This document shows, one piece after another, positions 27,069 to 35,847 of a stretch of 64,000 nucleotides of DNA. The notes under the pieces were generated by a model, which made no database searches, had not been told where the DNA came from, and saw nothing but the letters and a program-made list of their open reading frames with translations. Every line of letters starts with the position of its first letter. Position 1 is the first letter of the stretch. A program made the translations under genes and the position numbers. Origin of the DNA: Flavobacterium sp. N502540 (GTDB lineage Bacteria; Bacteroidota; Bacteroidia; Flavobacteriales; Flavobacteriaceae); contig NZ_CP110012.1 of NCBI RefSeq assembly GCF_025947365.1, positions 4,526,001 through 4,590,000 on the forward strand, written 5' to 3'.

Positions 27069-28211
27069 ATGAAGTCTTTTTTATTAAAAACCTCTTTTTC
27101 TATTCTTTTCATTGGCCTAATTTATGCATTGTTAAGTTTCAGTGCTACATTTAGTGAGAAACTCGTAAGTTCAAACTGGCGTGAAATCTATAGTAAACCA
27201 ACCAGTCAATGGCCAAAACCTAACGTTGATAGCGGTGTGCAATGGCAGGAATTCGAATCTCTTGCGATCGATACGAGTTACTATGACACCATGGAAAATC
27301 CTAAAGTAATTTTAGGACAGCTGCTTTTTTTCGATCCCAAACTTTCGGGGTCTAATCAGGTATCCTGCAGCAGTTGCCACGATCCGGAACTGGCATGGGG
27401 AGATGCGCGTGAAGTATCTTTAGGGAATGATCATTTGCAAGGAAAAAGAAATACGCCTTCGTTATACAACATCGGAGCCCGAAAATCATTCTTCTGGGAC
27501 GGCCGGGCAGCAACTTTAGAAGAACAAGCTCAAGGGCCCATTACAGCACATCATGAAATGAATATGGTACCTGAGAATCTGGCTAAAAAGTTAAGAAAAA
27601 TTAAAGGTTATCCTGTTTTATTCCAAAATGCTTATGGAGATTCTGAGATTACTTATGAGAAAATCCTGCAGTCACTGGCCGTATTCCAAAAAACAATTTT
27701 AAGTAAACGAAGCCGTTTTGATGCCTTTATAGATGGCGATTACACGCAATTATCAGATCAGGAAATCTATGGTCTGCACCTTTTTCGAACCAAAGCAAGA
27801 TGTATGAATTGTCACTCCGGAAAATACCTGACCGATGAATCATTCCATAATATCGGGCTTACTTATTACAAAAGGGAATATGAAGATTTAGGACTTTATA
27901 CGGTTACTAAAAAAGCAGAAGATGTTGGGAAATTCCGAACTCCTTCTCTTCGTGATGTAATTTATACAGGCCCCTGGATGCACAATGGCTTATTTGATAA
28001 CATCACTGGAATTGTAAATATGTATAACAGCGGCATGCACATGATTGATCCCGATGAAACAGAAAAAATAGCAGATCCTCTCTTTCCTAAGACAGATGTT
28101 TTAATGCAGCCGTTAAATCTTACTGATGACGAAATTGTAGCTTTGGTTTCTTTTATTAAAACGTTATCCGGAAGACAGTATAAGATGGAAAGACCACAAA
28201 TACCAAGATAA
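27069..28211 (+). CDS. MauG/CcpA-type dihaem cytochrome c peroxidase family protein
   Basis: A 380-residue exported protein with an N-terminal hydrophobic anchor. Two c-type haem sites are visible: CSSCH at 100-104 and CMNCH at 245-249. Family motifs around them are LGQLLFFDPKLSGSNQVSC, RNTPSLYNIGARKSFFWDGRA, FRTPSLRDVIYTGPWMHNG. Members reduce hydrogen peroxide with electrons from small cytochromes, or, as MauG and MbnH, oxidise residues of a protein partner. As last gene in an operon with TBDR and lipoprotein it may well act on a partner rather than as a general peroxidase (inference). Confidence 0.92.
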   Translation: MKSFLLKTSFSILFIGLIYALLSFSATFSEKLVSSNWREIYSKPTSQWPKPNVDSGVQWQEFESLAIDTSYYDTMENPKVILGQLLFFDPKLSGSNQVSCSSCHDPELAWGDAREVSLGNDHLQGKRNTPSLYNIGARKSFFWDGRAATLEEQAQGPITAHHEMNMVPENLAKKLRKIKGYPVLFQNAYGDSEITYEKILQSLAVFQKTILSKRSRFDAFIDGDYTQLSDQEIYGLHLFRTKARCMNCHSGKYLTDESFHNIGLTYYKREYEDLGLYTVTKKAEDVGKFRTPSLRDVIYTGPWMHNGLFDNITGIVNMYNSGMHMIDPDETEKIADPLFPKTDVLMQPLNLTDDEIVALVSFIKTLSGRQYKMERPQIPR

Positions 28212-28230
28212 CTTTGGTCTTTAAATGAAT

Positions 28231-28262
28231 AATACTTCAGAGAAAATTTCCTCTGAAGTATT
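28231..28262. terminator. Bidirectional hairpin between converging operons
   Basis: A perfect 12-bp stem AATACTTCAGAG/CTCTGAAGTATT with an eight-base loop sits 20 bases past the dihaem-protein stop and 63 before the SusD stop on the other strand. No long T run follows on either side, so termination may be partial. Confidence 0.7.
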
Positions 28263-28324
28263 ATCTGTTATAATTGATTACGGACTGGTTTAAGCCGTTT
28301 GCTTTGTCCTTTTTAAATTAAGGT

Positions 28325-29749
28325 TTACTTTGCGTCAAACCATAGTTTTGTAGTCAGCAAATCTTTTCCCTGAGCAGATACAGCTGTCTGATAGCTGGCT
28401 CCATTCAGTGACTGCTCTGTTCCCGGATAAAAGAAACGTGAAGGAATCTGTCCGTTTAGAACCGTAGCCGGCCCCGCTTTCAATACAGGATAGTCCAATC
28501 TTCTCCATTCTGCAAAAGCATCAAGACCCTGCCCAAAAAATGCGATCCATTTTTGTGTACCAATCGATTTAGCATAATTCGCTGCGTCATACTTTACCAC
28601 TGCCTGATTAAGATAATTTGAAATTGTAGTGGCATCAGTAATTCCAAACTGATTGAACGATGCTGTAATCGCATTTTTATACAACTGCTCTGCATCTCCG
28701 GCAATGTAACCGCGAGCCACCGCTTCTGAAAGATTAAACAATACTTCGGAATAAGAAACAATTACCGCTGGTGATGACGAGGTTAAAAAATAAGCTCCCG
28801 GTTTTGATGTTTTAGCAAATCCCTGGCTGTTGGCATCACTATTTGATAATCCGTTAGCACCTCCTACATATTTTCCAACGCTTGCATCTGTTGGCAACTG
28901 AGCATAAACCGGCAAACGCGGATCGGAGAATTCATTTAACTTATCCACCAATGTTTTCGAAATACGAAAATCATCACGGGTTTCAAACCAGGCCGAAGCA
29001 GGATTTTGCTGAGGCGAACTCGTGTAAGTAAACTTAAAAGTTTCATTGTTGTTGCTAATTACACCGGCAGCATCTGTAGTCGCATCGATCGCCGCTTGTT
29101 TGGCTAAGACAGGTTCTTTATCGGAAATTCTCAATGCGATACGCAAACGAAGTGAATTTACCAATTTTTTCCATTTCGAGATATCACCTTTATAAGCCAA
29201 ATCTCCAGTTACACTTCCACCAGTCGGATTTAGTAAAGACTGCGCTTGTTTTAAATCTTCCAATAAACCTGTGTACACTTCTTTTTGTGTATTGTATGCA
29301 GGGGTTACTTTTAAGCCTGCTTCTTTATACGGAATGCTCCCGTAAGCGTCTGTAAGCAATAAAAATGCCCATGAACGCAGGGTTAACGCAATTCCTTTGT
29401 AATTTGGATTTGCCTGCTGATCCGGAAATTTCAGAATCGTGTTTAAATCTGTAATCAAAGTGGCGTATCCCGTGTTCCACAATGAAGTGAAAGAAGTGTT
29501 CGACACGTCATATCTGTCCGGTTCTGTATACTGAACTTTAGCCCAATGCTGTACAAATAGTAACGATGCATTAAAATTATTGTCGGCTCCCCAGTACAAA
29601 TCGGCTCCCTGCTTTAACGTACCTGTTAATAGATAAGGTGCTAAAGGTGTTTCGGTTGCATTTGGATTTTTATTAATATCATCCAAAGTGTCACTACAAG
29701 AGGTAAGTGCTACCGCAAATAGTGTTATATAAGCTATTTTTTTTAGCAT
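28325..29749 (-). CDS. SusD/RagB-family surface lipoprotein
   Basis: A 474-residue lipoprotein with signal MLKKIAYITLFAVALTSC and the following DDINKNPNA typical of the SusD-like_2 group. TPR-like helices are seen in GIALTLRSWAFLLLTDAYGSIPYKEA and LLEDLKQAQSLL. The C-terminal half shows PAVIVSYSEVLFNLSEAVARGYI and FAEWRRLDYP. SusD proteins form a lid on a SusC transporter and bind the ligand at the cell surface. Its gene follows susC after 12 bases. No glycoside hydrolase, sulfatase or regulator lies beside the pair, so the ligand may be a peptide, siderophore or other oligomer rather than a glycan (inference). Confidence 0.92.
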   Translation of the reverse strand: MLKKIAYITLFAVALTSCSDTLDDINKNPNATETPLAPYLLTGTLKQGADLYWGADNNFNASLLFVQHWAKVQYTEPDRYDVSNTSFTSLWNTGYATLITDLNTILKFPDQQANPNYKGIALTLRSWAFLLLTDAYGSIPYKEAGLKVTPAYNTQKEVYTGLLEDLKQAQSLLNPTGGSVTGDLAYKGDISKWKKLVNSLRLRIALRISDKEPVLAKQAAIDATTDAAGVISNNNETFKFTYTSSPQQNPASAWFETRDDFRISKTLVDKLNEFSDPRLPVYAQLPTDASVGKYVGGANGLSNSDANSQGFAKTSKPGAYFLTSSSPAVIVSYSEVLFNLSEAVARGYIAGDAEQLYKNAITASFNQFGITDATTISNYLNQAVVKYDAANYAKSIGTQKWIAFFGQGLDAFAEWRRLDYPVLKAGPATVLNGQIPSRFFYPGTEQSLNGASYQTAVSAQGKDLLTTKLWFDAK

Positions 29750-29761
29750 GATTTCGCGTTT

Positions 29762-32700
29762 TTAAAATTTAAGATTAACATTCAGACTGAAGTTTCTGGT
29801 AGTTGGTAAAGACAAGCTCTCCAATCCCTGAGCATTTCCGGTATTGAAAGCGGTTTCAGGATCAATGTTTGGCGCATCTTTGTAAATAAACAAAAGGTTT
29901 CGCCCTACCGCAGTGATACTTGCTCCTTCTAGTCCCAGTCTTCTGGCAAATTTCTTATTGAAATTGTATCCCAGTTTTATTTCTCTCAGTTTTACAAAAG
30001 TCGAACTGTAGATATAGGCTTCACTAATATTGTAAGATGCTTTATGAAACTCCTGCGCACTAATCACCTGAGTATTTGGAGTTCCGTCTGCGTAAACTCC
30101 GTTAAATAGAACTCCGTCATCATACACTGTTACTCCGTTTGGTGCTCCACCACTCGCTACCAATGTTTTTGGATTGGCTGTATTGTTTCCCGGATAATAG
30201 TAATTTAAACCTCCGTTTGCTGCATCACGACCAGCAAGTGTCTCAGCCAGTACTCCGGTATAGGTCCCCGTTCTGTTGGTTCCCGAAAAAATATCTCCAC
30301 CCACACTGGCATCAATAAGAAATGAAAATTCAAGATTTTTATAACTCAAAGTGTTGGTTACACCTGCTAAAAAGTCCGGAGTATAATGTCCTAATACTCG
30401 CTTTTGAGGATCGGCTTTCGGCAATCCGTTAGCTCCAACTACTATATTTCCGTTTGCATCACGCTGATACGCTGTACCATAAAGTGCTCCATAGGCCTGC
30501 CCTACCGATGCCAGTACATCAACACCTCCTGATGTACCAATAGTATAGTTTTGGATTTGTTTGTCATAATCCAAAATCTTTACTTCACTGATGTTTTTTG
30601 AATAGTTAACTCCTACATTCCATTTAAAATTCTCCGTTTGAATCGGAGTTCCGTCTAACTGAACTTCAATACCACGATTGTTTATTTTACCCGCGTTGAT
30701 TAATTGCGAATTATAACCACTTGAAGCTGTAGTTTTTATTTCTAAAATCTGGTCAAAACTGTTCGTATTGTAGTAAGCTACATCCAGGTGCAGTCTGTTT
30801 TTCCAGAACGAAGATTCTATACCCAATTCCGTAGAACGAGTGGTTTCCGGTTTCAGGTTCTCATTCAGTTTTTTCTTCGCTGAAGTTTGGATTGGATTTC
30901 CGTCAAATGCAGTTTGAAAATCGTAAACCGTAGACAATTGATACGGATCTGCATCGTTTCCTACCTCAGACCAGCCTCCGCGAAGTTTTAAGAAATCAAG
31001 TGTATTACTTTTCAGATTGAAAGCATCAGAAACTACAAAACTACCATTGAAGGAAGGATAAAAGTAAGAACGGTTACTGCTTGGTAATGTAGACGACCAG
31101 TCGTTACGGGCAGTTACGTTTAAATAAGCATAGTTTTTATATCCAAACTGTGCTGAAGCATAGGCACTGTACACTCGTAATCTTGATAATGAATTCGATG
31201 AAGTCAACGGATCTCTTGAATTCGTTAAAGTATACAAATCCGGTACGGCCAAACGTGGTGCTTTCTGATAGTTATTGGCATCACTGTGGTTACGAATATT
31301 GAATCCGGCAAGAGCATCCACACTAAAGTCTTCGGTTAGTTTTTTGGTATACGTAAAGATCCCTTCTGTATTTCTTTCGTTTACCGTGTAAGCATCTTCT
31401 GCATAGGATCCAAATGGAGTTCCGTTTGTACCATACTTGATGGTGTATTTTCTGCGATCGTTATAATAATCAACTCCGGTACGGAATTTAAAATTAAGTC
31501 CGTCGATAATTTTGGCATCCAGATGAATATCTCCTATTATACGGTTGCGCTGTTGGCTGGTGGTATTATAATAGGCATTCCAATAGGGATTGCTGTAATA
31601 GCTGTTGTTCCAGTTCACCTCTCTGTTGTTCTGAAGCTGATCGATATCTACCTGGCGTCCGAACCAAAGGAACTGCAGCATCACACCAGCGGCACGGTTA
31701 CCTTGCGGACCACCCGGAAGTGCAGGTGCATCGGTCACAATATAGTTAGCCGTTACCCCTACTTTTATGTTTTTAGAAATTTGGTAATTTGTATTAACCG
31801 TAAAGTTTGTTTTATTTGTTTCACTGTTAGGTACTGTACCCAATTGTTTTTGATTGTTTATTCCTAAACGAAAATCTGATTTTTCATCCGATTTAGCTAT
31901 GGATACGCTATTATCGTAGGTAACACCAGTGTTGAAAAAGTCTTTTACATTATTGGGATGTGCTACGAAAGGTACCGCAACACCATTGGAATAGAACTGA
32001 GGAATAAGACGACCGTCTAGTTTAGGTCCCCAGCTTTCATCAACTCCATCATTGATTCCGCCACCCTTACCGTCTACGTAACTAAACTTTCCGTTTGATC
32101 CTTGTCCGTATGAATTTTGAAATTTAGGTAAAGTAGCCACTTGAGAAATCGTGATTCCCGAATTAACGCTTATTCCCAACCCTTTTTGACTTTTTCCTGA
32201 TTTTGTTGTGATAAGCACTACTCCGTGTGCGGCACGTGATCCGTAAAGAGCGGCAGCATTAGGACCTTTTAATACACTTAGGGATTCAATATCCTGTGGA
32301 TTTAAATCGGCAATAGCATTTTTAAAATCACGAGTAGTACCTCCGGTACTTCCTAGTTGTGAGTTGTCTACAGGAACTCCATCGACCACAAAAAGCGGCT
32401 GATTATTTCCGGAAATAGACGTTTCGCCACGAATGATGATACGCGAAGATCCCATATCACCCTGCGAATTGGTAATACGAACACCGGCAAGTTTACCACT
32501 AAGACTGTTTAGAAAATTGGTTTCTTTTGTGTCTGACAATTCCTTGCCCTTAACTGCCTGTGTAGTATATCCCAGAGACTTCTTTTCTTTTGTAATACCA
32601 AGTGCCGTAACCACTACTTCTGACAGGGCATTCTGTTCCTGAGTAAGAGTAACCACAACTGAATTTTCATTGGCTGTAACTTCCGCTTTTTTATAGCCCA

Positions 32701-32953
32701 AATAACTTACAATTAGCGTATAAGGAAGCTTTTGTCCGGTTTGAAAGTAAAATTTACCGTCCATATCCGTTACAACCCCGTGCGTAGTTCCTTTAATGTT
32801 TATCGAAGCACCAATAACGGGCTCCTTTGTAACAGCATCGATTACAGTTCCTTCAAGTTTCGACTGGATTAAGGGTTTAATTTCCTGTGCTTTAATACCT
32901 GTGGAAATCAACAAAATACATAATCCTATATATCTGTTTAATTTTTTTTTCAT
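29762..32953 (-). CDS. SusC/RagA-family TonB-linked outer-membrane transporter
   Basis: A 1063-residue protein. The signal peptide ends near GIKAQ. A carboxypeptidase-like domain (LEGTVIDAVTKEPVIGASIN) leads to the SusC-type plug: SEVVVTALGITKEKKSLGY, then FVVDGVPVDNSQ, LNPQDIESLSVLKGPNAAAL and YGSRAAHGVVLITTKSG. The barrel ends in NFSLNVNLKF. These proteins take up ligands captured by SusD, using TonB energy. The family markers are unambiguous. Its transcript appears to start about 385 bases upstream of the ATG and contains two stem-loops, so leader-based regulation is possible. Confidence 0.95.
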   Translation of the reverse strand: MKKKLNRYIGLCILLISTGIKAQEIKPLIQSKLEGTVIDAVTKEPVIGASINIKGTTHGVVTDMDGKFYFQTGQKLPYTLIVSYLGYKKAEVTANENSVVVTLTQEQNALSEVVVTALGITKEKKSLGYTTQAVKGKELSDTKETNFLNSLSGKLAGVRITNSQGDMGSSRIIIRGETSISGNNQPLFVVDGVPVDNSQLGSTGGTTRDFKNAIADLNPQDIESLSVLKGPNAAALYGSRAAHGVVLITTKSGKSQKGLGISVNSGITISQVATLPKFQNSYGQGSNGKFSYVDGKGGGINDGVDESWGPKLDGRLIPQFYSNGVAVPFVAHPNNVKDFFNTGVTYDNSVSIAKSDEKSDFRLGINNQKQLGTVPNSETNKTNFTVNTNYQISKNIKVGVTANYIVTDAPALPGGPQGNRAAGVMLQFLWFGRQVDIDQLQNNREVNWNNSYYSNPYWNAYYNTTSQQRNRIIGDIHLDAKIIDGLNFKFRTGVDYYNDRRKYTIKYGTNGTPFGSYAEDAYTVNERNTEGIFTYTKKLTEDFSVDALAGFNIRNHSDANNYQKAPRLAVPDLYTLTNSRDPLTSSNSLSRLRVYSAYASAQFGYKNYAYLNVTARNDWSSTLPSSNRSYFYPSFNGSFVVSDAFNLKSNTLDFLKLRGGWSEVGNDADPYQLSTVYDFQTAFDGNPIQTSAKKKLNENLKPETTRSTELGIESSFWKNRLHLDVAYYNTNSFDQILEIKTTASSGYNSQLINAGKINNRGIEVQLDGTPIQTENFKWNVGVNYSKNISEVKILDYDKQIQNYTIGTSGGVDVLASVGQAYGALYGTAYQRDANGNIVVGANGLPKADPQKRVLGHYTPDFLAGVTNTLSYKNLEFSFLIDASVGGDIFSGTNRTGTYTGVLAETLAGRDAANGGLNYYYPGNNTANPKTLVASGGAPNGVTVYDDGVLFNGVYADGTPNTQVISAQEFHKASYNISEAYIYSSTFVKLREIKLGYNFNKKFARRLGLEGASITAVGRNLLFIYKDAPNIDPETAFNTGNAQGLESLSLPTTRNFSLNVNLKF

Positions 32954-33047
32954 TACTTTGTTTTAGTTTAATACATAAGGTGCCCCGAAGTCGGATTTAC
33001 TCCGCTCGTGCTTTCCTTATAGAGATGTACAATTTCTTTAAGCTTCG

Positions 33048-33080
33048 CCATTTCTGTTCCCGCAGAAATGGTTCTTTTTT
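33048..33080 (+). terminator. Hairpin with T run in the SusC leader, terminator-like on the plus strand
   Basis: A perfect 9-bp stem CCATTTCTG/CAGAAATGG with a six-base loop (33048-33071) is followed on the plus strand by a T-rich run to 33080. It lies 95 bases before the susC ATG, which is on the other strand. It may end an antisense RNA, or be a structure in the susC leader. A second 9-bp stem, TTTCAATCT/AGATTGAAA, spans 33153-33207. Confidence 0.5.
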
Positions 33081-33341
33081 TAACAGCTATGCATTCGTTT
33101 CTTCATTTTTTATTATTTTGGATTACTATTTTTTAAATCTATCTGTGTAAGATTTCAATCTCAAAAAATGGACTTCATCTCATTCAAATTGTAGCGTTAG
33201 ATTGAAAATTATTTTGTGATCTGACTACTTTTAAAGGAAACTTATCTCCTATTAATTCTTATTAGCTAAAAACAGTAGTTACTATTCTTCTCTTTAATCT
33301 TCACTAATCTGTTAAATTTATACTCTACCAATTTGATAGAA

Positions 33342-33370
33342 CAAAAGTAAATTAAAATAACGAAAGCCAA
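33342..33370 (-). promoter_or_regulatory. Bacteroidota promoter for the susC-susD operon
   Basis: On the minus strand TTG (33370-33368), 18 bases, then TACTTTTG (33349-33342) fits TTG-N17-23-TAnnTTTG. Transcription would start near 33335, giving a leader of roughly 380 bases before ATG 32953. Confidence 0.6.
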
Positions 33371-33607
33371 AATTTTAACTCTTTTTTTTATATAAAAAAT
33401 GTTAAATAAATTATCCCACTACCAATAAACAACTTATAATGAAGTCATTAATAAACAACCACTCTTCCTCTTCTGTGTAGGATTTTTTCTAAAGTGATTC
33501 CGTAAAGTGTATTTTGTTTTTATACTTTCTTAAAAAATTAGTTTTAACACTTTTCTTAATGTGCTTCAAAATAATATAAGTACTTTCGTCCCACACATTC
33601 CTTTTGC

Positions 33608-33976
33608 ATGAAACGATTTCACCTCATACTCATTATTTTACTTGGTATCTTCCTGATACCAACGACAACTGTTGCGTGTGAGAAACCTGTCGAGAAACCT
33701 GCGGTAAAAGAAAAAATCTCTAAAACTGAAAAGGAAGACGACTGCTGTAAAATCAGTGATTCAAACGATAAAAACCCTACCAACAATAGCGGGAAATGCA
33801 AACGTTCTGCATGTGGATGTGCGTCTTCGTGTAACGGAGGGATCATTGCCTTAAACGAACATTTCTCCCAAAACATCTTATGGGGTGCTTCTACTAAAAA
33901 GCAAAAGTTTCATAATTTAGAATGCCCTATTTCTTCGGGTTTTCAATCCCTTTGGCTGATCCCTAAAATAAGCTAA
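33608..33976 (+). CDS. Cys-rich exported protein, possible metal binding
   Basis: A 122-residue protein with signal peptide MKRFHLILIILLGIFLIP ending around TTTVACEKP. The mature part is Lys/Glu rich, then has DDCCKISDSN and a cluster CKRSACGCASSC, seven Cys in about 50 residues. The end is hydrophobic (FQSLWLIPKIS). A thiol metal site is plausible but no known family was recognised. It is followed by a DUF3347 lipoprotein, a domain linked to copper-handling proteins, and by a haem-binding protein, which supports a metal role (inference). The gap of 224 bases leaves co-transcription open. Confidence 0.6.
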   Translation: MKRFHLILIILLGIFLIPTTTVACEKPVEKPAVKEKISKTEKEDDCCKISDSNDKNPTNNSGKCKRSACGCASSCNGGIIALNEHFSQNILWGASTKKQKFHNLECPISSGFQSLWLIPKIS

Positions 33977-34200
33977 TTGATTTTTTGTCAGCCAATAGTG
34001 TGTCGGATCTTAAATTCATACACTAGCTGTATTTTACTCCCTTTTTAAACAATTATGAAACGAGACTTCAGTTTATTACTGTGTGTTCCTGTTTCGTAAA
34101 TCTATATGCTTAAACCGGAAAAATAATCTGTAAAAATTTACTGTAGTTCAATTTCCGAATTGCAGTACAACAACAAAACAATTAATTAAAATTTAAAAAA

Positions 34201-34785
34201 ATGAAAAATATAATTCTCTCCACACTAGTCCTAACATTTGTAATGACTTCCTGCAACAAGAAAAGTGAAGAAAACAGGACAACAGATTCTCAAACAGAAT
34301 CTCATTCTAAACATAAAGAAGCTGAAAACAAAGCCAATACAGAAAAAACGCAAAACGTTTCAATTCAGGAAACGGTTAGCAAATATCTGCAATTGAAAAA
34401 TGCATTGGTCAAAGATGATTCCAAAGGTGCGGCAAATGCCGGAAAGGAATTGTTTCAGACTTTGAAAGGATTTGATACCGGTTCGATAGAGGCTAAATCA
34501 AAAACTGAATACAATGAGATTGCTGAAGATGCCAAAGAACATGCTGAACATATTGGTGAAGCCAGCGGAAACATAGTGCATCAAAGAGAACATTTTGTAC
34601 TGCTGAGTAAGGACGTGAATGATATAATAGAACTACTTGGAACCACACAAACACTATATCAGGAATACTGTCCAATGGCTAACGAAGGCAAGGGTGCTTT
34701 GTGGATCAGTGAAACAAAAGAGATCCAAAATCCCTATTATGGTTCCAAAATGCTGGATTGCGGCTCGGTGAAAAAAACGATGTAA
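34201..34785 (+). CDS. DUF3347 domain lipoprotein (copper-associated family)
   Basis: A 194-residue lipoprotein (signal to lipobox MTSCN). A charged His-containing linker (ESHSKHKEAENK) precedes the DUF3347 domain from about residue 60: VSKYLQLKNALVKDD, HAEHIGEASGNIVHQREHF and the hallmark YCPMANEGKGALWISETKEI followed by NPYYGSKMLDCGSV. DUF3347 occurs alone and fused to CusB-like efflux adaptors; its Cys/Met/His positions suggest copper binding in the periplasm. It is coupled to the next gene with one base between stop and start. Confidence 0.88.
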   Translation: MKNIILSTLVLTFVMTSCNKKSEENRTTDSQTESHSKHKEAENKANTEKTQNVSIQETVSKYLQLKNALVKDDSKGAANAGKELFQTLKGFDTGSIEAKSKTEYNEIAEDAKEHAEHIGEASGNIVHQREHFVLLSKDVNDIIELLGTTQTLYQEYCPMANEGKGALWISETKEIQNPYYGSKMLDCGSVKKTM

Positions 34786-34786
34786 A

Positions 34787-35245
34787 ATGAAATCGCATAT
34801 CAAAAAAATAGCCTTTACCGGAATCCTTATTTTTTTGCTCCTGCAATTTTACCAGCCTGCCCGAAACTCTGATTACGGGCAGGTTAGTTCTATTTCTATT
34901 GGTAAAGTTCATCACATTCCTAAAAAGGTTGAAGTCATTTTACAAACTTCCTGTTATGACTGCCACAGTAACAATACCCGTTATCCCTGGTATTCTAACC
35001 TACAGCCCATACGTAGTTTTATGGAAAACCATATCAAAAAAGGGAAAAATAATTTGAACTTTAGCAGATGGGGAGCATATTCGAAAAGGAAACAAGGAAC
35101 TAAATTAAACCGAATTATCAGTCAGATAAAGTCTGATGAAATGCCTTTAAGTTCCTATACTTTGATTCACAGAGATGCTGTACTTAGTGCGGCTCAGAAG
35201 AAAGAAATTATCGACTGGGCGGAAAAATTAAATGATAGTATCTAA
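34787..35245 (+). CDS. Haem-binding domain (c-type) membrane-anchored protein
   Basis: A 152-residue protein with an N-terminal hydrophobic helix (KKIAFTGILIFLLLQFY) and one covalent haem motif CYDCH (residues 56-60) in the context SCYDCHSNNTRYPWYSNLQP, which is diagnostic of the short haem-binding domain family common in Bacteroidota. It ends with a Met (DEMPLSSYTLIH) that could be the distal ligand. It faces the periplasm. Role unknown; pairing with DUF3347 suggests redox or metal handling. A strong terminator follows 16 bases after the stop. Confidence 0.88.
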   Translation: MKSHIKKIAFTGILIFLLLQFYQPARNSDYGQVSSISIGKVHHIPKKVEVILQTSCYDCHSNNTRYPWYSNLQPIRSFMENHIKKGKNNLNFSRWGAYSKRKQGTKLNRIISQIKSDEMPLSSYTLIHRDAVLSAAQKKEIIDWAEKLNDSI

Positions 35246-35260
35246 ACGTTACATTTAATA

Positions 35261-35292
35261 AACCGGACAGGTTTCAAAAACCTGTCCGGTTT
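35261..35292 (+). terminator. Terminator after the haem-binding protein
   Basis: A 14-bp perfect stem AACCGGACAGGTTT/AAACCTGTCCGGTT with a short loop lies 16 bases beyond the stop of the plus-strand gene. The T tail is short (TTGATAT). Confidence 0.85.
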
Positions 35293-35310
35293 GATATAAA
35301 GAAATAAAAA

Positions 35311-35345
35311 AAATGAGACGACCTTTTAGCTTAGGCGTCTCATTT
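35311..35345 (-). terminator. Terminator after the DoxX gene
   Basis: A 10-bp perfect stem AAATGAGACG/CGTCTCATTT with a 15-base loop is followed, on the minus strand, by a T run. It lies 27 bases past the DoxX stop and probably also acts in the plus direction. Confidence 0.8.
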
Positions 35346-35371
35346 TATATCGATAGTTTGCAACTTTCTTT

Positions 35372-35770
35372 TTATTGCAACTGATATTTTTCCGAAAGTG
35401 CATAATCGTATTCATTTAGTTTGTGATATAATTTATAGGAAATCACCAATATACCCAGGAATATCAAAGGCAGTATCGCCTGAAACCCAAATCCGTCAAC
35501 TGCGAAATGGCTGATACTCGCAAATATAAACACAAATCCAAAACCGGTATACGCCCATTCTTTTGCAAATTTTGGTGCTTGCGGAATGATTACTGTTAGT
35601 GCTCCGATTACTTTAAAAACGACCAATGCATTACCAAAATAGACCGGATATTGCATGTGACTGATCCCTTGTTTAGCCAGTTCCGTTTGTGAGGTTAAGG
35701 CCGGAATGATTCCTTCCATAATAAAAATGATGATCGTTGTGATCCAGAATATGATTTTATCTTTTTTCAT
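35372..35770 (-). CDS. DoxX-like membrane protein
   Basis: A 132-residue protein with four predicted membrane helices, beginning KIIFWITTIIIFIMEGIIPA and with LVVFKVIGALTVIIPQAPKFAKEWAY in the second helix region, the DoxX-like signature (YFG...KxxGxxxLL...P...KEWAY.G). Family members are thought to act in redox or electron-transfer contexts; a reaction is not known. It lies 77 bases downstream of two VOC genes on the same strand, in a cluster divergent from a GlxA-type regulator, and is likely co-expressed with them. Confidence 0.85.
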   Translation of the reverse strand: MKKDKIIFWITTIIIFIMEGIIPALTSQTELAKQGISHMQYPVYFGNALVVFKVIGALTVIIPQAPKFAKEWAYTGFGFVFIFASISHFAVDGFGFQAILPLIFLGILVISYKLYHKLNEYDYALSEKYQLQ

Positions 35771-35847
35771 GATTTTATAAGTTTAGTTGTTAATTCCTGT
35801 TAATAGTCGGTTTAGAATTTTATCCGATTGGGTATAATCATCAAGAA

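Noticed and set aside
27069..28211. General hydrogen-peroxide scavenging peroxidase
   Set aside because: Not excluded, but the operon context with a receptor and partner lipoprotein makes a dedicated role more likely.
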